Shown: in pieces, positions 18,076 through 27,838 of the stretch
How positions within the stretch are numbered: the stretch's first letter is position 1
Layout of the letters: the number at the start of each line of letters is the position of its first letter
Source of the DNA: Streptococcus oralis subsp. dentisani
Lineage (GTDB): Bacteria; Bacillota; Bacilli; Lactobacillales; Streptococcaceae
DNA length: 64,000 bases
NCBI RefSeq assembly: GCF_007475365.1
Contig: NZ_CP034442.1
Coordinates: 1,862,556 to 1,926,555 of the forward strand
Direction: 5' to 3'
Program-made: the position numbers and the translations under genes
The notes under the pieces: model-generated
What the model saw: only the letters and a program-made list of their open reading frames with translations
Database searches by the model: none
What the model was told of the DNA's origin: nothing

Positions 18076-18454
18076 TGTCAATCTCATTAATGGGATTGCG
18101 CTAGCCTTTGAAGGAGATGCGGTTTATTCCATGTATATTCGCCGTCACCTCATCCTAAAAGGTATGACCAAACCCAATAAACTTCACCAAGAGGCGACCA
18201 AGTATGTCTCAGCCAAGGCTCAGGCTCGTCTGATTGCCCTCATGTTGGAGGAGCATGTCTTGACGGAAAAGGAAGAAGAAATCTATAAACGAGGTCGCAA
18301 TACCAATAGTCATACAAAGGCTAAAAATGCTGATGTGGTGACTTACCGCATGTCTACAGGTTTTGAAGCAGTCATGGGCTATCTTCATCTGACTGAAAAT
18401 ATAGAGCGCTTAGAAACCTTAATCTCTTGGTGTATCCAAAAAGTGGAGGAGTAG
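18068..18454 (+). CDS. mrnC: Mini-ribonuclease III
   Basis: RNase III catalytic domain without the dsRNA-binding domain; it matures 23S rRNA ends. 128 aa. The catalytic signature is near the N-terminus (NGIALAFEGDAVYSMYIRRHL) and again in RGRNTNSHTKAKNADVVTYRMSTGFEAVMGYL, which carries the second acidic motif. The GTG start lies inside the cysS end, without room for an ATG alternative. The neighbourhood cysS-mrnC is conserved in Firmicutes. Confidence 0.95.
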   Translation: MIDVNLINGIALAFEGDAVYSMYIRRHLILKGMTKPNKLHQEATKYVSAKAQARLIALMLEEHVLTEKEEEIYKRGRNTNSHTKAKNADVVTYRMSTGFEAVMGYLHLTENIERLETLISWCIQKVEE

Positions 18455-18456
18455 AA

Positions 18457-19326
18457 ATGCTTGCAAAAGAACTACAGGACTGGTTTCCTGAGGCTCAGAT
18501 TTCAGATCAGCCAGTAGAGAAACCAGGCTATCTCACTCTCCCTTTAGCCTCTCAGCAGTGGATTTTACTGGAGGAAGCTGGGCTCAGCGAGCGTGAAAAG
18601 CAGCTGGTTGCCCTTTTGACTCAGCAGGAGCAGGCTCGTTCACTCAATCCTTGGTATCCCTATCTGATTGAGGGGAAGGGGCAGGCACCGCAAGCTTTCA
18701 AAAAGATTCAGCTGGCTTATTGCCATCTTTCCTATTTCCAACAGGAAAATCTATCCTCTTGGCTAGACATGATGCGGACTCTTTTTCCCAACTGCCAAAC
18801 AGTGCTACAGGTCGGGGCTCAGGATTATGTTTTCGTGCTTCAACAAGATAAGTACACCTCTGTACGATCAATTTTATCTGATACGATTGAAGCAGTTGAG
18901 TATGACTTTGGTCTTCGTCTGTCTATCATGTTGGGGCAGGTGTGGTTTCAGACAGGCCCTCAAGCCCTATCAGACTTGATCAAAGCAGAGCGAGACTTGT
19001 TTAAGACTTGGTGGCGTCAGGGTCACCAAGGTGTTCATGCTTTTTCACAGCTCTATCTTTGGAGTATGGGAGAAAGACTAGTGGACCTGAGGGTCATTAA
19101 AGAATGCCTGCACCAGATGATCTTGGATCAGGATCAGATTCAGGAAATCATTCTCTCCCTTTGGGAAAATAGTGCTGTCTTAACTAAAACAGCCCAGCAA
19201 CTCTATCTGCATCGCAATTCTCTCCAATACAAGATTGACAAATGGGAAGAATTGACAGGACTGCAGTTGAAGGAGTTGACGGATCTCACCTTGTGTTATC
19301 AGTTGATTTTACCAGATATTCTCTAA
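18457..19326 (+). CDS. PucR-type helix-turn-helix regulator
   Basis: 289 aa from ATG 18457; GTGGAGGAG (18444-18452) is its ribosome-binding site. The C-terminal ~60 residues show the PucR/CdaR HTH (TAQQLYLHRNSLQYKIDKWEELTG). The N-terminal ~220 residues have no motif I can name and would be the sensory part. It ends 113 bases before msmK and is separated from it by a terminator. In related streptococci a protein of this kind also precedes msmK, so regulation of msmK is plausible but inferred. Confidence 0.75.
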   Translation: MLAKELQDWFPEAQISDQPVEKPGYLTLPLASQQWILLEEAGLSEREKQLVALLTQQEQARSLNPWYPYLIEGKGQAPQAFKKIQLAYCHLSYFQQENLSSWLDMMRTLFPNCQTVLQVGAQDYVFVLQQDKYTSVRSILSDTIEAVEYDFGLRLSIMLGQVWFQTGPQALSDLIKAERDLFKTWWRQGHQGVHAFSQLYLWSMGERLVDLRVIKECLHQMILDQDQIQEIILSLWENSAVLTKTAQQLYLHRNSLQYKIDKWEELTGLQLKELTDLTLCYQLILPDIL

Positions 19327-19366
19327 AGTTTTGTGCAAGTTGCACAGAACTTTTTAATTTTTTTAG
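19325..19366 (+). terminator. Strong terminator after the PucR-type regulator
   Basis: Near-perfect 14-base arms AAAGTTTTGTGCAA / TTGCACAGAACTTT (one G-U) followed by TTAATTTTTTT. Confidence 0.88.
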
Positions 19367-19382
19367 TCACCTTGCCATAGAA

Positions 19383-19406
19383 ATGTAAAGCGTTTTCATC
19401 TATAAT
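19383..19406 (+). promoter_or_regulatory. cre-like CcpA site next to the -10 box of msmK
   Basis: ATGTAAAGCGTTTTCAT (19383-19399) read on the minus strand begins TGAAAACGCTTT, matching the first twelve positions of the cre consensus with a one-base shift at its end. TATAAT follows at 19401-19406. CcpA repression by glucose is therefore likely; a -35 box at normal spacing is not clear. Confidence 0.5.
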
Positions 19407-19439
19407 AAAACTATCAAAAGACAGAAGGAGTTCACCTCG

Positions 19440-20570
19440 ATGGTAGAATTAAATCTTAAAAACATCTACAAAAAATATCCAAACAGCGAACACTACTCAG
19501 TTGAAGACTTCAACTTGGACATCAAAGACAAAGAATTTATCGTTTTCGTAGGTCCTTCAGGATGTGGTAAATCAACAACTCTTCGTATGATTGCTGGTCT
19601 TGAAGACATCACAGAAGGTACTGCATCTATCGATGGCGTGGTTGTCAATGACGTAGCTCCAAAAGACCGTGACATCGCTATGGTATTCCAAAACTACGCT
19701 CTTTATCCACACATGACTGTGTATGACAACATGGCTTTCGGTTTGAAATTGCGTAAATACAGCAAGGAAGACATCGATAAACGTGTGCAAGAAGCAGCAG
19801 CAATCCTTGGTTTGAAAGAATTCTTGGATCGTAAACCTGCTGACCTTTCAGGTGGTCAACGTCAACGTGTTGCCATGGGTCGTGCCATCGTCCGTGATGC
19901 AAAAGTATTCTTGATGGACGAACCTTTGTCAAACTTGGATGCCAAACTTCGTGTATCTATGCGTGCTGAAATTGCGAAAATCCACCGCCGTATCGGAGCT
20001 ACAACTATCTACGTAACTCACGACCAAACAGAAGCAATGACTCTTGCTGACCGTATCGTTATCATGTCAGCAACTAAGAACCCTGCTGGTACAGGTACTA
20101 TCGGACGTGTTGAACAAATCGGTACACCTCAAGAAGTTTACAAAAACCCAGTTAACAAGTTCGTTGCAGGATTCATCGGAAGCCCAGCTATGAACTTCAT
20201 CAACGTGAAATTGGTTGGTAGCGAAATTGTTTCTGACGGTTTCCGCTTGAAAGTTCCAGAAGGTGCTTTGAAAGTTCTTCGTGAAAAAGGCTACGAAGGA
20301 AAAGAATTGATCTTCGGTATTCGTCCAGAAGATGTGAATGCAGAACCTGCTTTCCTTGAAACATTCCCAGAATCAGTTGTCAAAGCTACTATTTCAGTAT
20401 CAGAATTGCTTGGTTCAGAATCTCACCTTTACTGCCAAGTTGGTAAAGATGAATTTGTTGCAAAAGTGGATGCTCGTGACTACTTGCAAACAGGTGCAAC
20501 GGTTGAACTTGGATTCGACTTGAACAAAGCACACTTCTTCGATGTAGAAACTGAAAAAACAGTTTACTAA
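19440..20570 (+). CDS. msmK: Multi-sugar ABC transporter ATP-binding protein
   Basis: Shared ATPase energising several carbohydrate importers (MsmK/UgpC type); cytosolic, docking on the transporter permeases. 376 aa. Walker A is GPSGCGKST (~39-47), the signature [15 protein letters not shown] (~133-147), Walker [12 protein letters not shown], and the switch His is in [13 protein letters not shown]. From ~235 on is the regulatory OB-type domain (FGIRPEDVN). It stands alone, with no permease or binding protein beside it, consistent with a stand-alone ATPase serving distant transporters. AGAAGGAG precedes the start. Codon bias is strong. Confidence 0.95.
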   Translation: MVELNLKNIYKKYPNSEHYSVEDFNLDIKDKEFIVFVGPSGCGKSTTLRMIAGLEDITEGTASIDGVVVNDVAPKDRDIAMVFQNYALYPHMTVYDNMAFGLKLRKYSKEDIDKRVQEAAAILGLKEFLDRKPADLSGGQRQRVAMGRAIVRDAKVFLMDEPLSNLDAKLRVSMRAEIAKIHRRIGATTIYVTHDQTEAMTLADRIVIMSATKNPAGTGTIGRVEQIGTPQEVYKNPVNKFVAGFIGSPAMNFINVKLVGSEIVSDGFRLKVPEGALKVLREKGYEGKELIFGIRPEDVNAEPAFLETFPESVVKATISVSELLGSESHLYCQVGKDEFVAKVDARDYLQTGATVELGFDLNKAHFFDVETEKTVY

Positions 20571-20587
20571 GATAAATAAAATAACAA

Positions 20588-20623
20588 AGCACTGCAGAGT
20601 CTCTCTTGCAGTGTTTTTCTTTT
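20588..20623 (+). terminator. Terminator after msmK
   Basis: CACTGCA / TGCAGTG stem (20590-20613) with an inner GAG/CTC pairing, followed by TTTTTCTTTT. Confidence 0.88.
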
Positions 20624-20680
20624 AATTGCTTAGGCTAGGCATGAAAACAGGCTTTTCTAGTTTTAATATTCTTAAAAAAG

Positions 20681-20689
20681 TGATAAAAT
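20681..20689 (+). promoter_or_regulatory. Extended -10 promoter upstream of rel
   Basis: TGATAAAAT (TGn plus TAAAAT) lies 25 bases before the rel ATG. No clear -35 is seen. Confidence 0.4.
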
Positions 20690-20713
20690 GGTAGGAAGAA
20701 TTGGAGAGAATAG

Positions 20714-22930
20714 ATGCCGAAAGAAGTGAATTTGACGGGCGATGAGGTTGTCGCTTTAACGCAAAAATATTTATCGAAAGAAGATGTTGCTTTTGTACAT
20801 AAAGCCTTGGTTTACGCAGTTGAATGCCATAGTGGTCAGTATCGTAAATCTGGCGAGCCCTATATTATTCATCCCATTCAGGTGGCAGGGATTTTAGCTA
20901 AGCTCAAGCTAGATGCTGTGACAGTTGCCTGTGGTTTTTTGCATGACGTAGTTGAGGATACGGATACGACCTTGGATGATTTAGAGCAAGAGTTTGGTCA
21001 TGATGTTCGCATTATTGTTGATGGGGTGACTAAGCTTGGTAAGGTCGAGTACAAATCAATTGAGGAGCAATTAGCGGAAAATCACCGCAAGATGCTTATG
21101 GCCATGTCTGAGGATATTCGCGTTATCTTGGTTAAACTATCTGACCGCTTGCATAACATGAGAACACTTAACCACCTGCGAAAAGACAAGCAGGAGCGCA
21201 TTTCCAGAGAAACCATGGAAATCTATGCACCGCTTGCTCATCGTCTGGGGATTTCCAGCGTCAAGTGGGAGTTGGAAGACCTATCCTTCCGTTACCTCAA
21301 TCCGACCGAGTTTTACAAGATCACTCACATGATGAAAGAAAAACGCAGAGAGCGTGAGGCTTTGGTCGATGAAGTCGTGACAAAGTTGGAGGAGTACACT
21401 TCCGAACGCAATCTAAAAGGGAAAATCTATGGCCGTCCCAAGCATATCTACTCTATCTATCGCAAGATGCAGGATAAAAAGAAACGCTTCGAGGAAATCT
21501 ATGACCTGATTGCTATTCGCTGTATCTTAGATACCCAGAGTGATGTCTATGCCATGCTGGGCTATGTGCATGAACTTTGGAAACCCATGCCAGGTCGCTT
21601 CAAAGATTATATTGCTAACCGTAAGGCCAATGGTTACCAGTCTATCCATACGACTGTCTATGGACCAAAAGGCCCGATTGAATTCCAGATTCGTACCAAG
21701 GAAATGCACGAAGTGGCTGAGTACGGGGTTGCGGCTCACTGGGCTTATAAAAAAGGAATCAAGGGGCAGGTCAACAGCAAAGAATCAGCTATCGGGATGA
21801 ACTGGATCAAGGAAATGATTGAGTTGCAAGACCAGGCTGATGATGCCAAGGAATTTGTGGATTCTGTTAAGGAAAACTACCTAGCTGAGGAGATTTACGT
21901 CTTTACCCCAGATGGGGCTGTACGTTCCCTTCCAAAAGATTCAGGCCCGATTGACTTTGCCTATGAAATTCATACCAAAGTCGGTGAAAAAGCAACTGGT
22001 GCCAAGGTCAATGGCCGTATGGTTCCTCTGACAACCAAGCTTAAGACAGGGGATCAGGTTGAAATTATCACCAACCCCAACTCCTTTGGCCCGAGTCGTG
22101 ACTGGCTCAACATGGTTAAGACTAGCAAGGCACGCAACAAGATTCGCCAGTTCTTTAAAAATCAAGACAAGGAATTGTCTGTTAATAAGGGACGCGAACT
22201 GCTGATTAATCAACTCCAAGAGAATGGCTATGTGGCTAATAAGTATATGGACAAGCGGCACATGGACCAAGTCCTTCAAAAGACCAGCTACAAGACAGAA
22301 GAATCCCTCTTTGCGGCCATTGGTTTTGGAGAAATCAGTGCTATTACTGTCTTTAACCGTCTGACTGAAAAGGAACGCCGTGAGGAGGAACGTGCCAAGG
22401 CTAGGGCTGAAGCAGAAGAGCTTGTCAAAGGCGGCGAGGTCAAGGTTGAAAACAAAGAAACCCTCAAGGTTAAGCATGAGGGCGGTGTCATTATTGAAGG
22501 TGCCTCAGGTCTCTTGGTTCGGATTGCTAAGTGTTGTAATCCCGTGCCTGGTGACGATATTGTCGGCTACATTACCAAGGGGCGTGGTGTGGCCATTCAC
22601 CGCGTGGACTGTATGAACCTTCGCGCCCAAGAAAACTACGAGCAACGTCTCCTTGATGTGGAATGGGAAGACCAATACTCAAGCAAGGAATATATTGCTC
22701 ACATCGATATCTACGGCCTCAACCGTACAGGTCTCTTAAATGATGTTCTGCAAGTTCTTTCCAACACAACTAAGAATATCTCAACCGTTAATGCCCAACC
22801 AACCAAGGATATGAAATTTGCCAATATCCATGTGTCCTTTGGAATCTCAAATCTCTCTACACTGACCACAGTCGTGGATAAGATTAAGAGTGTGCCAGAG
22901 GTCTACTCTGTCAAACGGACCAATGGCTAA
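20714..22930 (+). CDS. rel: Bifunctional (p)ppGpp synthetase/hydrolase (Rel)
   Basis: Makes and degrades the stringent-response alarmone. 738 aa with the full Rel layout: HD hydrolase (~30-190, FLHDVVEDTDTTLDD), synthetase (~230-350, HIYSIYRKMQDK and ANGYQSIHTTVYGP), TGS (~390-450, YVFTPDGAVRSLPKDS), helical/zinc-finger region (AKCCNPVPGDDIVGY) and C-terminal ACT domain (IDIYGLNRTGLLNDVLQVL). The HD motif is intact, so hydrolysis is expected; this makes it a long bifunctional Rel rather than a hydrolase-dead RelA. dtd follows 18 bases downstream. Confidence 0.97.
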   Translation: MPKEVNLTGDEVVALTQKYLSKEDVAFVHKALVYAVECHSGQYRKSGEPYIIHPIQVAGILAKLKLDAVTVACGFLHDVVEDTDTTLDDLEQEFGHDVRIIVDGVTKLGKVEYKSIEEQLAENHRKMLMAMSEDIRVILVKLSDRLHNMRTLNHLRKDKQERISRETMEIYAPLAHRLGISSVKWELEDLSFRYLNPTEFYKITHMMKEKRREREALVDEVVTKLEEYTSERNLKGKIYGRPKHIYSIYRKMQDKKKRFEEIYDLIAIRCILDTQSDVYAMLGYVHELWKPMPGRFKDYIANRKANGYQSIHTTVYGPKGPIEFQIRTKEMHEVAEYGVAAHWAYKKGIKGQVNSKESAIGMNWIKEMIELQDQADDAKEFVDSVKENYLAEEIYVFTPDGAVRSLPKDSGPIDFAYEIHTKVGEKATGAKVNGRMVPLTTKLKTGDQVEIITNPNSFGPSRDWLNMVKTSKARNKIRQFFKNQDKELSVNKGRELLINQLQENGYVANKYMDKRHMDQVLQKTSYKTEESLFAAIGFGEISAITVFNRLTEKERREEERAKARAEAEELVKGGEVKVENKETLKVKHEGGVIIEGASGLLVRIAKCCNPVPGDDIVGYITKGRGVAIHRVDCMNLRAQENYEQRLLDVEWEDQYSSKEYIAHIDIYGLNRTGLLNDVLQVLSNTTKNISTVNAQPTKDMKFANIHVSFGISNLSTLTTVVDKIKSVPEVYSVKRTNG

Positions 22931-22948
22931 GATCTAGAAAGGATTTTT

Positions 22949-23392
22949 ATGAAAATCGTCGTTCAACGAGTTAAGAAAGCTCAAGTGAGTATTGAAGGTC
23001 AGGTTCAGGGAAAAATCAATCAGGGGCTCTTATTGTTGGTCGGAGTAGGACCAGAGGACCAAGAGGAAGATCTGGACTATGCTGTCCGAAAGCTCGTCAA
23101 CATGCGAATTTTTTCTGATGCAGAAGGCAAGATGAATCTGTCTGTTAAGGATATTGAGGGCGCAATTCTTTCTATTTCTCAGTTTACCCTCTTTGCAGAT
23201 ACCAAGAAAGGCAATCGTCCCGCCTTTACAGGTGCAGCCAAGCCTGATATGGCATCAGATTTCTATGATGCTCTCAATCAAAAGCTAGCGCAAGAAGTGC
23301 CCGTTCAGACAGGCATCTTTGGAGCGGATATGCAGGTTGAGCTGGTCAATGACGGACCAGTCACCATTATCCTTGATACTAAAAATAGATAA
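22949..23392 (+). CDS. dtd: D-aminoacyl-tRNA deacylase
   Basis: Removes D-amino acids (and glycine from tRNA-Ala) from mischarged tRNA. 147 aa, the family's size. The active-site motifs are SQFTLFADT (~80-88) and the Gly-cisPro-type motif [11 protein letters not shown] (~97-107). It starts 18 bases after rel, with GAAAGGA as ribosome-binding site; the rel-dtd pair is common in Firmicutes. Confidence 0.97.
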   Translation: MKIVVQRVKKAQVSIEGQVQGKINQGLLLLVGVGPEDQEEDLDYAVRKLVNMRIFSDAEGKMNLSVKDIEGAILSISQFTLFADTKKGNRPAFTGAAKPDMASDFYDALNQKLAQEVPVQTGIFGADMQVELVNDGPVTIILDTKNR

Positions 23393-23393
23393 G

Positions 23394-23421
23394 AAAACCA
23401 AGTCAGTCGGCTTGGTTTTTG
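23394..23421 (+). terminator. Terminator after dtd
   Basis: AAAACCAAG / CTTGGTTTT, 9-bp stem with an 8-base loop, T-rich on both sides; it may serve both convergent genes. Confidence 0.88.
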
Positions 23422-23422
23422 T

Positions 23423-23836
23423 TTATAGACACTCCCAGAAAGAGATATGTTTGTTGTAAAAGTCGGGATAGTTTTCTCTTAGGTGACTAGCCGTTATATA
23501 ATAAAAAGTAGAATGACAGGAAGTAAAGACTGGAGTAAGAGAGTAGAAATGTTGAGGGCCAGTGATGGCTAAAAAGACAAATAATAGAAGGTCAACTGAG
23601 AGAATCTCTAAGTAATAAAGGCGAATTTTTTTGTTCATCTGAGGATAAATCTCTGAGAAATGTTTTTTGAGTCGGAAGACCAAGCGAGACAGCAGTAGTC
23701 CCTGAGCAAGGATGAAAATGAAGCCAGAGAGTAAGAGCCAGTCCCAAGATGTCTCGGGTCTAGTGGTAGAAAATGCAAATAGTAGCAAATCGGAGAGTGC
23801 AATGGCTGCGAAGTGTATTCTAAAGAGTTTTTTCAT
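23423..23836 (-). CDS. Small integral membrane protein, unknown function
   Basis: 137 aa with four hydrophobic stretches: ~8-24, ~33-52, ~75-92 and ~97-115. A positively charged loop (RLKKHFSEIYPQMNKKIR) lies between the second and third. A good AGGGAGG site lies before the ATG. I recognise no catalytic motif. It sits alone between dtd (convergent) and psaR (same strand, with its own terminator). Similar unannotated proteins exist in mitis-group streptococci at this place, but I cannot name a family. Confidence 0.7.
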   Translation of the reverse strand: MKKLFRIHFAAIALSDLLLFAFSTTRPETSWDWLLLSGFIFILAQGLLLSRLVFRLKKHFSEIYPQMNKKIRLYYLEILSVDLLLFVFLAITGPQHFYSLTPVFTSCHSTFYYITASHLRENYPDFYNKHISFWECL

Positions 23837-23904
23837 AGGAAGACCTCCCTCTTTTATCTAGCTTCATTCTACACCAAACGAATGGGACTTACAAGCAAAA
23901 TAAC

Positions 23905-23936
23905 AAAAAATCCCTGAAATGAACTTCTTTCAGGGA
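23905..23936 (-). terminator. Terminator after psaR
   Basis: On the minus strand TCCCTGAAA / TTTCAGGGA, perfect 9 bp with an 8-base loop, then TTTTTT. Confidence 0.9.
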
Positions 23937-23943
23937 TAAGGGG

Positions 23944-24594
23944 TTAGTTGATTTTTTCGACATAGAGTTGTTTGGCGATATCCATACTAACTTGGAGGTC
24001 TTCGTCTTTGTTGACTAGAGTAAAGCTATTGGAAAAGCCATCAAACTGCTTGACTTGGAGTTGATCACCGATATGAATTGCGTGCTTTTCTAAATATTTG
24101 AGTAGTTCAAAGCTATCATGAACGCGAGTCAGAAGATAGGATCCAGCTTCCTGGACGGCTGCTAGTGGCAGGTTATTGATTTCAACCAAGAGTTCTCCCT
24201 CGGCTGGTATGGTTCCACCGTGGGGACAGGTTTGAGGGAAGCCAAGCAGTTTATCCAATCTCTTTACAAATAGGTCAGAGACAGTGTGCTCTAAGACCTC
24301 AGCTTCTTCGTGGATTTGATCGCTGGTATAGTCGAGATGGTGAACTAGAAAGACTTCAATCAAACGGTGTTTACGATAGAGCTCAGAGACCAGTTTGAGG
24401 CCAATATCTGTCAATAGGTAGCCATTCTCTTTATCCTTGAGGATGAGATTTTCACTTTTCATGCGTTTGATCATCTCTGTTACGGCAGGTGGAGAGACCT
24501 GCATACGGGCAGCAATTTCTTTATTGGTGATTTTCTGCATCTCCGTACCGATTTCATAAATACATTTTAGGTAGTCTTCTTTATTTGGCGTCAT
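23944..24594 (-). CDS. psaR: Manganese-dependent DtxR-family repressor PsaR
   Basis: Mn/Zn-responsive repressor of the psa manganese importer. 216 aa from the ATG at 24594, which has GAGGGA just upstream; a 9-residue longer start (24621) is less likely. The N-terminal winged HTH (TNKEIAARMQVSPPAVTEMIKRM) is followed by the metal-binding/dimer domain (HHLDYTSDQIHEEAEVLEHTVSD, with CPHGGTIP) and a C-terminal SH3-like FeoA domain (IGDQLQVKQFDGF). The gene lies downstream of psaD on the same strand but is separated by a terminator. Its predicted site is at 27855-27876. Confidence 0.95.
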   Translation of the reverse strand: MTPNKEDYLKCIYEIGTEMQKITNKEIAARMQVSPPAVTEMIKRMKSENLILKDKENGYLLTDIGLKLVSELYRKHRLIEVFLVHHLDYTSDQIHEEAEVLEHTVSDLFVKRLDKLLGFPQTCPHGGTIPAEGELLVEINNLPLAAVQEAGSYLLTRVHDSFELLKYLEKHAIHIGDQLQVKQFDGFSNSFTLVNKDEDLQVSMDIAKQLYVEKIN

Positions 24595-24631
24595 TCGTTC
24601 CCTCTTGTCTTTTCTCTCCATCTAGTATATC

Positions 24632-24656
24632 AAAAAAAGCTAGATTTCTCTAGCCT
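24632..24656 (-). terminator. Terminator after psaD
   Basis: Minus strand GCTAGA-GAAA-TCTAGC followed by seven T. Confidence 0.88.
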
Positions 24657-24677
24657 TCTGCCGTAATGGCTTTGATT

Positions 24678-25172
24678 TTAGTCCAGTTCTTTAACAGCGG
24701 CAATGGCAGGTTCAAAGTTTGGCTCCGTGTTGATATTGTCAACGTATTCTACATAACGGATGATATTGTCAGCATCGAGAACAAAGACGGCACGTGCAAG
24801 GAGATGCCATTCGTTGATCAAGAGAGCATAATCACGTCCGAAAGAATGGTCAAAGTAGTCTGAAAGCATAATGGCATTCTCAAGACCTTCAGCCCCACAC
24901 CAGCGTCCTTGGGCAAATGGTAGGTCCATAGAAACGGTAAGAACGACGGTGTTGTCAAGGTTGGCAAGTTCCTGGTTGAATCGACGTGTTTGCGTTGAGC
25001 AGATACCAGTATCGATAGAAGGGACAACACTCAAGACTTTTTTCTTTCCATCAAAGTCAGCTAGCGTTTTTTTAGAGAGATCGGTTGTAGTGAGGGAAAA
25101 GTCGAGTGCCTTGTCTCCGACTTGCAGTTGTTTACCTGTAAAAGTTACAGGATTTCCGAGAAAAGTGGTCAT
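24678..25172 (-). CDS. psaD: Thiol peroxidase (Tpx/PsaD)
   Basis: Atypical 2-Cys peroxiredoxin that reduces H2O2 and hydroperoxides. 164 aa. The thioredoxin-fold region [18 protein letters not shown] holds the peroxidatic Cys (~58) and the [15 protein letters not shown] segment the resolving Cys (~92). It lies downstream of psaA; a terminator at 25251-25284 partly separates them. A manganese-linked oxidant defence fits the H2O2-producing mitis streptococci. Confidence 0.95.
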   Translation of the reverse strand: MTTFLGNPVTFTGKQLQVGDKALDFSLTTTDLSKKTLADFDGKKKVLSVVPSIDTGICSTQTRRFNQELANLDNTVVLTVSMDLPFAQGRWCGAEGLENAIMLSDYFDHSFGRDYALLINEWHLLARAVFVLDADNIIRYVEYVDNINTEPNFEPAIAAVKELD

Positions 25173-25250
25173 AAATTACTCCATTCTTTTTTCTTTTATT
25201 TTACCGAGAATTGTCAGATTTTTCCAATGATTTGACCGGAAAGTGAAAAC

Positions 25251-25284
25251 AAAAAACGCCAATTCGGTGAGAATGACGTTTTTA
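25251..25284 (-). terminator. Terminator between psaA and psaD
   Basis: AAAAACG / CGTTTTT outer arms with an inner ATTC/GAAT pairing, T-rich on the minus strand. The internal mismatches make it weaker than its neighbours, so some read-through into psaD is possible. Confidence 0.65.
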
Positions 25285-25289
25285 ATGGA

Positions 25290-26219
25290 TTATTTTGACA
25301 AACCTTCAGCAATCTTGTCAAGGTTGTATTTCATCATGTTGTAGTAGCTGTCACCTTCTTTACCTTCTTCAGCAATTGAGTCAGTAAAGATTTGTGCGTA
25401 AATTGGAATATTTGTGTCTTGTGAAACAGTCTTCATTGGACGGTCATCGACACTTGATTCAACAAAGAGTGATGGAACTTTTGTTTGGCGAAGCTTTTCA
25501 ACCAAGGTCTTGATTTGTTCAGGTGTTCCTTCTTCTTCTGTGTTGATTTCCCAGATGTAGGCACTTGGAACTCCGTAAGCTTTAGAGAAGTATTTGAAGC
25601 ATCCTTCGCTGGTTACGATGAGTTTTTTCTCAGCAGGGATATTGTTAAATTTCTCTTTGGCTTCCTTGTCCAGTTTGTCTAGCTTTTCAGTATAGTCTTT
25701 GAGATTTTTTTCGTAGAACTCCTTGTTGCTAGGGTCTTTTGCAATCAACTGTTTAGCGATATTTTTAGCATAAATCATTCCATTTTCAAGGTTGAGCCAA
25801 GCGTGTGGATCTTCTTTGCCTTTTTCATTTTGACCTTCGAGGTAGATGATTTCTACACCGTCGCTAACTGCAAAGTAGTCTTTGTTTTCAGTTTTCTTGG
25901 CATTTTCGACCAATTTGGTAAACCAAGCATTGCCACCTGTTTCAAGGTTGATACCGTTATAGAAAATCAAGTCAGCTTGAGAGGTTTTCTTAACGTCTTC
26001 AGGAAGTGGTTCGTATTCGTGCGGGTCTTGACCAACAGGAACGATACTGTGAAGATCAATCTTGTCACCAGCGATATTTTTGGTAATATCAGCGATGATT
26101 GAGTTTGTAGCAACAACTTTCAGTTTTTGACCAGAAGCTGCATCTTTTTTTCCGCTAGCACATGCTACAAGTGCAATGACGGAAAGAAAGAGTACAAGCA
26201 ATGTACCTAATTTTTTCAT
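25290..26219 (-). CDS. psaA: Manganese ABC transporter substrate-binding lipoprotein
   Basis: Cluster A-I metal-binding lipoprotein capturing Mn2+ (and Zn2+) outside the membrane. 309 aa. The signal peptide ends with a lipobox LVAC (Cys20). Metal ligands are recognisable: His in DPHEYEP (~67), His in [12 protein letters not shown] (~139), Glu in the central region and Asp in [11 protein letters not shown] (~280). Order on the minus strand is psaB-psaC-psaA. A distinct ribosome-binding site TGGAGG precedes the ATG. Confidence 0.98.
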   Translation of the reverse strand: MKKLGTLLVLFLSVIALVACASGKKDAASGQKLKVVATNSIIADITKNIAGDKIDLHSIVPVGQDPHEYEPLPEDVKKTSQADLIFYNGINLETGGNAWFTKLVENAKKTENKDYFAVSDGVEIIYLEGQNEKGKEDPHAWLNLENGMIYAKNIAKQLIAKDPSNKEFYEKNLKDYTEKLDKLDKEAKEKFNNIPAEKKLIVTSEGCFKYFSKAYGVPSAYIWEINTEEEGTPEQIKTLVEKLRQTKVPSLFVESSVDDRPMKTVSQDTNIPIYAQIFTDSIAEEGKEGDSYYNMMKYNLDKIAEGLSK

Positions 26220-26245
26220 TAGATTCCTCCAGAAGGGTTTCCCCG

Positions 26246-27094
26246 TTATTTAATGATTTTTTTGTTTTTCAGTTTCAAGTATCGTTGCTTAGGAGAGATA
26301 AAGAAACTGATTAGAAAGAAGCTGGCGGATGTGAGCACGATGCTCGATCCTGCTGCGAGATTGAAACTATAGCCGATAAAGAGTCCCACAACAGAAGCGG
26401 TTGCCCCTAGGGTTGATGAAAGGAAAATCATACTCTTTAGGCTATTAGCATAAAGGTAAGCCGTCGCGGCTGGAGTGATTAGCATGGCCACGATAAGAAT
26501 GGTTCCAACACTTTGCATTGCGGTGACAGACACAAGGGTCAAGAGCACCATGAGCAGATAGTGGTAGAAATTAACGGGCATTCCCATGGCCTTAGCCAGA
26601 AGCTCGTCAAAGGATGTAATCAATAGTTGTTTAAAGAAAATCCCGATAATCAAGAGAATGACTGCGCCCACACCAATGGTAATCCACATGTCCGTATCTT
26701 GGACAGCGAGGATATTCCCAAAAAGGATATGAAAGAGGTCTGTCGAACTCTTGGCAACACTAATCAAGATGACACCTAAGGCTAAGAAAGATGAAAAGGT
26801 AATACCAATGGCAGTGTCACTCTTGATAATAGAGTTTCCCTTGATGTAGGTAATGATGATGGAAGCCATCAAGCCAAAGATGATGGCTCCAATAAAGAAA
26901 TCAATTCCCAGGATAAAGGAAAGGGCTACGCCGGGCAAAACTGCGTGAGAGATGGCATCCCCCATGAGAGACATCCCACGTAGGATGATAAAACATCCCA
27001 CAGCTCCAGCAACAACTCCGATGACAATAGCTGTTATCAAGGCGTTTTGTAGGAAATGGAAATTTTGCAATCCATTGATAAATTCTGCTATCAT
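26246..27094 (-). CDS. psaC: Manganese ABC transporter permease
   Basis: Membrane channel of the Mn importer, ABC-3 (ZnuB/TroC) family. 282 aa with about eight or nine hydrophobic segments. The ABC-3 signature is visible in [19 protein letters not shown] (~40-58). It overlaps psaB by 4 bases (start 27094, psaB stop 27091), with GGAGGTGA as ribosome-binding site. The C-terminus is Lys-rich ([14 protein letters not shown]), cytosolic. Confidence 0.97.
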   Translation of the reverse strand: MIAEFINGLQNFHFLQNALITAIVIGVVAGAVGCFIILRGMSLMGDAISHAVLPGVALSFILGIDFFIGAIIFGLMASIIITYIKGNSIIKSDTAIGITFSSFLALGVILISVAKSSTDLFHILFGNILAVQDTDMWITIGVGAVILLIIGIFFKQLLITSFDELLAKAMGMPVNFYHYLLMVLLTLVSVTAMQSVGTILIVAMLITPAATAYLYANSLKSMIFLSSTLGATASVVGLFIGYSFNLAAGSSIVLTSASFFLISFFISPKQRYLKLKNKKIIK

Positions 27095-27813
27095 AGGTCA
27101 CCTCCATTGAAAAAGAGTTTGCTACCGTAGGCCTTTTTGAGATTGACCTCGGTAAAGGTTTCTTCGGTCGGACCAAGGTCTATTAATTCTCGATTGAGAA
27201 GCAAAACTTGGTCGAAATAATGGGGGACTTTGCTGAGGTCATGATGGACGATGAGAACTGTTTTACCAGATTTTTTTAGGTCTCTCAGCGTATTCATGAT
27301 AATCTCTTCACTGATCGAGTCAATCCCGACAAAAGGCTCATCTAGAAAGATGTAGTCAGCTTCCTGCACTAGGCAGCGGGCAATCAAAACACGTTGGAAT
27401 TGTCCTCCTGAGAGCTGGCTGATTTGGCGATCAGCATAGTCTGAGAGTCCAACGATTTCAAGTGCTTCTGCCACTTTTTTCCAGTGGCTGGCCTTTAAAG
27501 TGTGGAAGAGCGGGATGGATGGATAGAGTCCCAGAGAGACACATTCCTTGACCTTGATAGGGAAATTGTAGTCGATATGGATTTTTTGCTCGACATAGGC
27601 AACTCGATTTAAAGATTTCTTGACTTCTTTGTCGTCGAGAAAGGCCTGACCTTCATGTGGGATAATTCCTAACATACCTTTTAATAAAGTTGATTTTCCA
27701 GCACCATTTGGACCAATAATTCCGGTAATAGTTGGTCCGTGGAGCACTAGTGAGATATCCTTTAGTGCCAGCGTTTCTTTGTAGGAGACGCTGAGGTGTT
27801 CAATACGTATCAT
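27091..27813 (-). CDS. psaB: Manganese ABC transporter ATP-binding protein
   Basis: ATPase of the PsaBCA importer. 240 aa. Walker A is GPNGAGKST (~35-43), signature [15 protein letters not shown], Walker [13 protein letters not shown], and the switch His is in IVHHDLSKV. First gene of the operon, with a very strong ribosome-binding site GGAGGGAGG. The promoter and PsaR-type operator are directly upstream. Confidence 0.98.
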   Translation of the reverse strand: MIRIEHLSVSYKETLALKDISLVLHGPTITGIIGPNGAGKSTLLKGMLGIIPHEGQAFLDDKEVKKSLNRVAYVEQKIHIDYNFPIKVKECVSLGLYPSIPLFHTLKASHWKKVAEALEIVGLSDYADRQISQLSGGQFQRVLIARCLVQEADYIFLDEPFVGIDSISEEIIMNTLRDLKKSGKTVLIVHHDLSKVPHYFDQVLLLNRELIDLGPTEETFTEVNLKKAYGSKLFFNGGDL

Positions 27814-27838
27814 AACAAATTCCTCCCTCCTGTATTTT

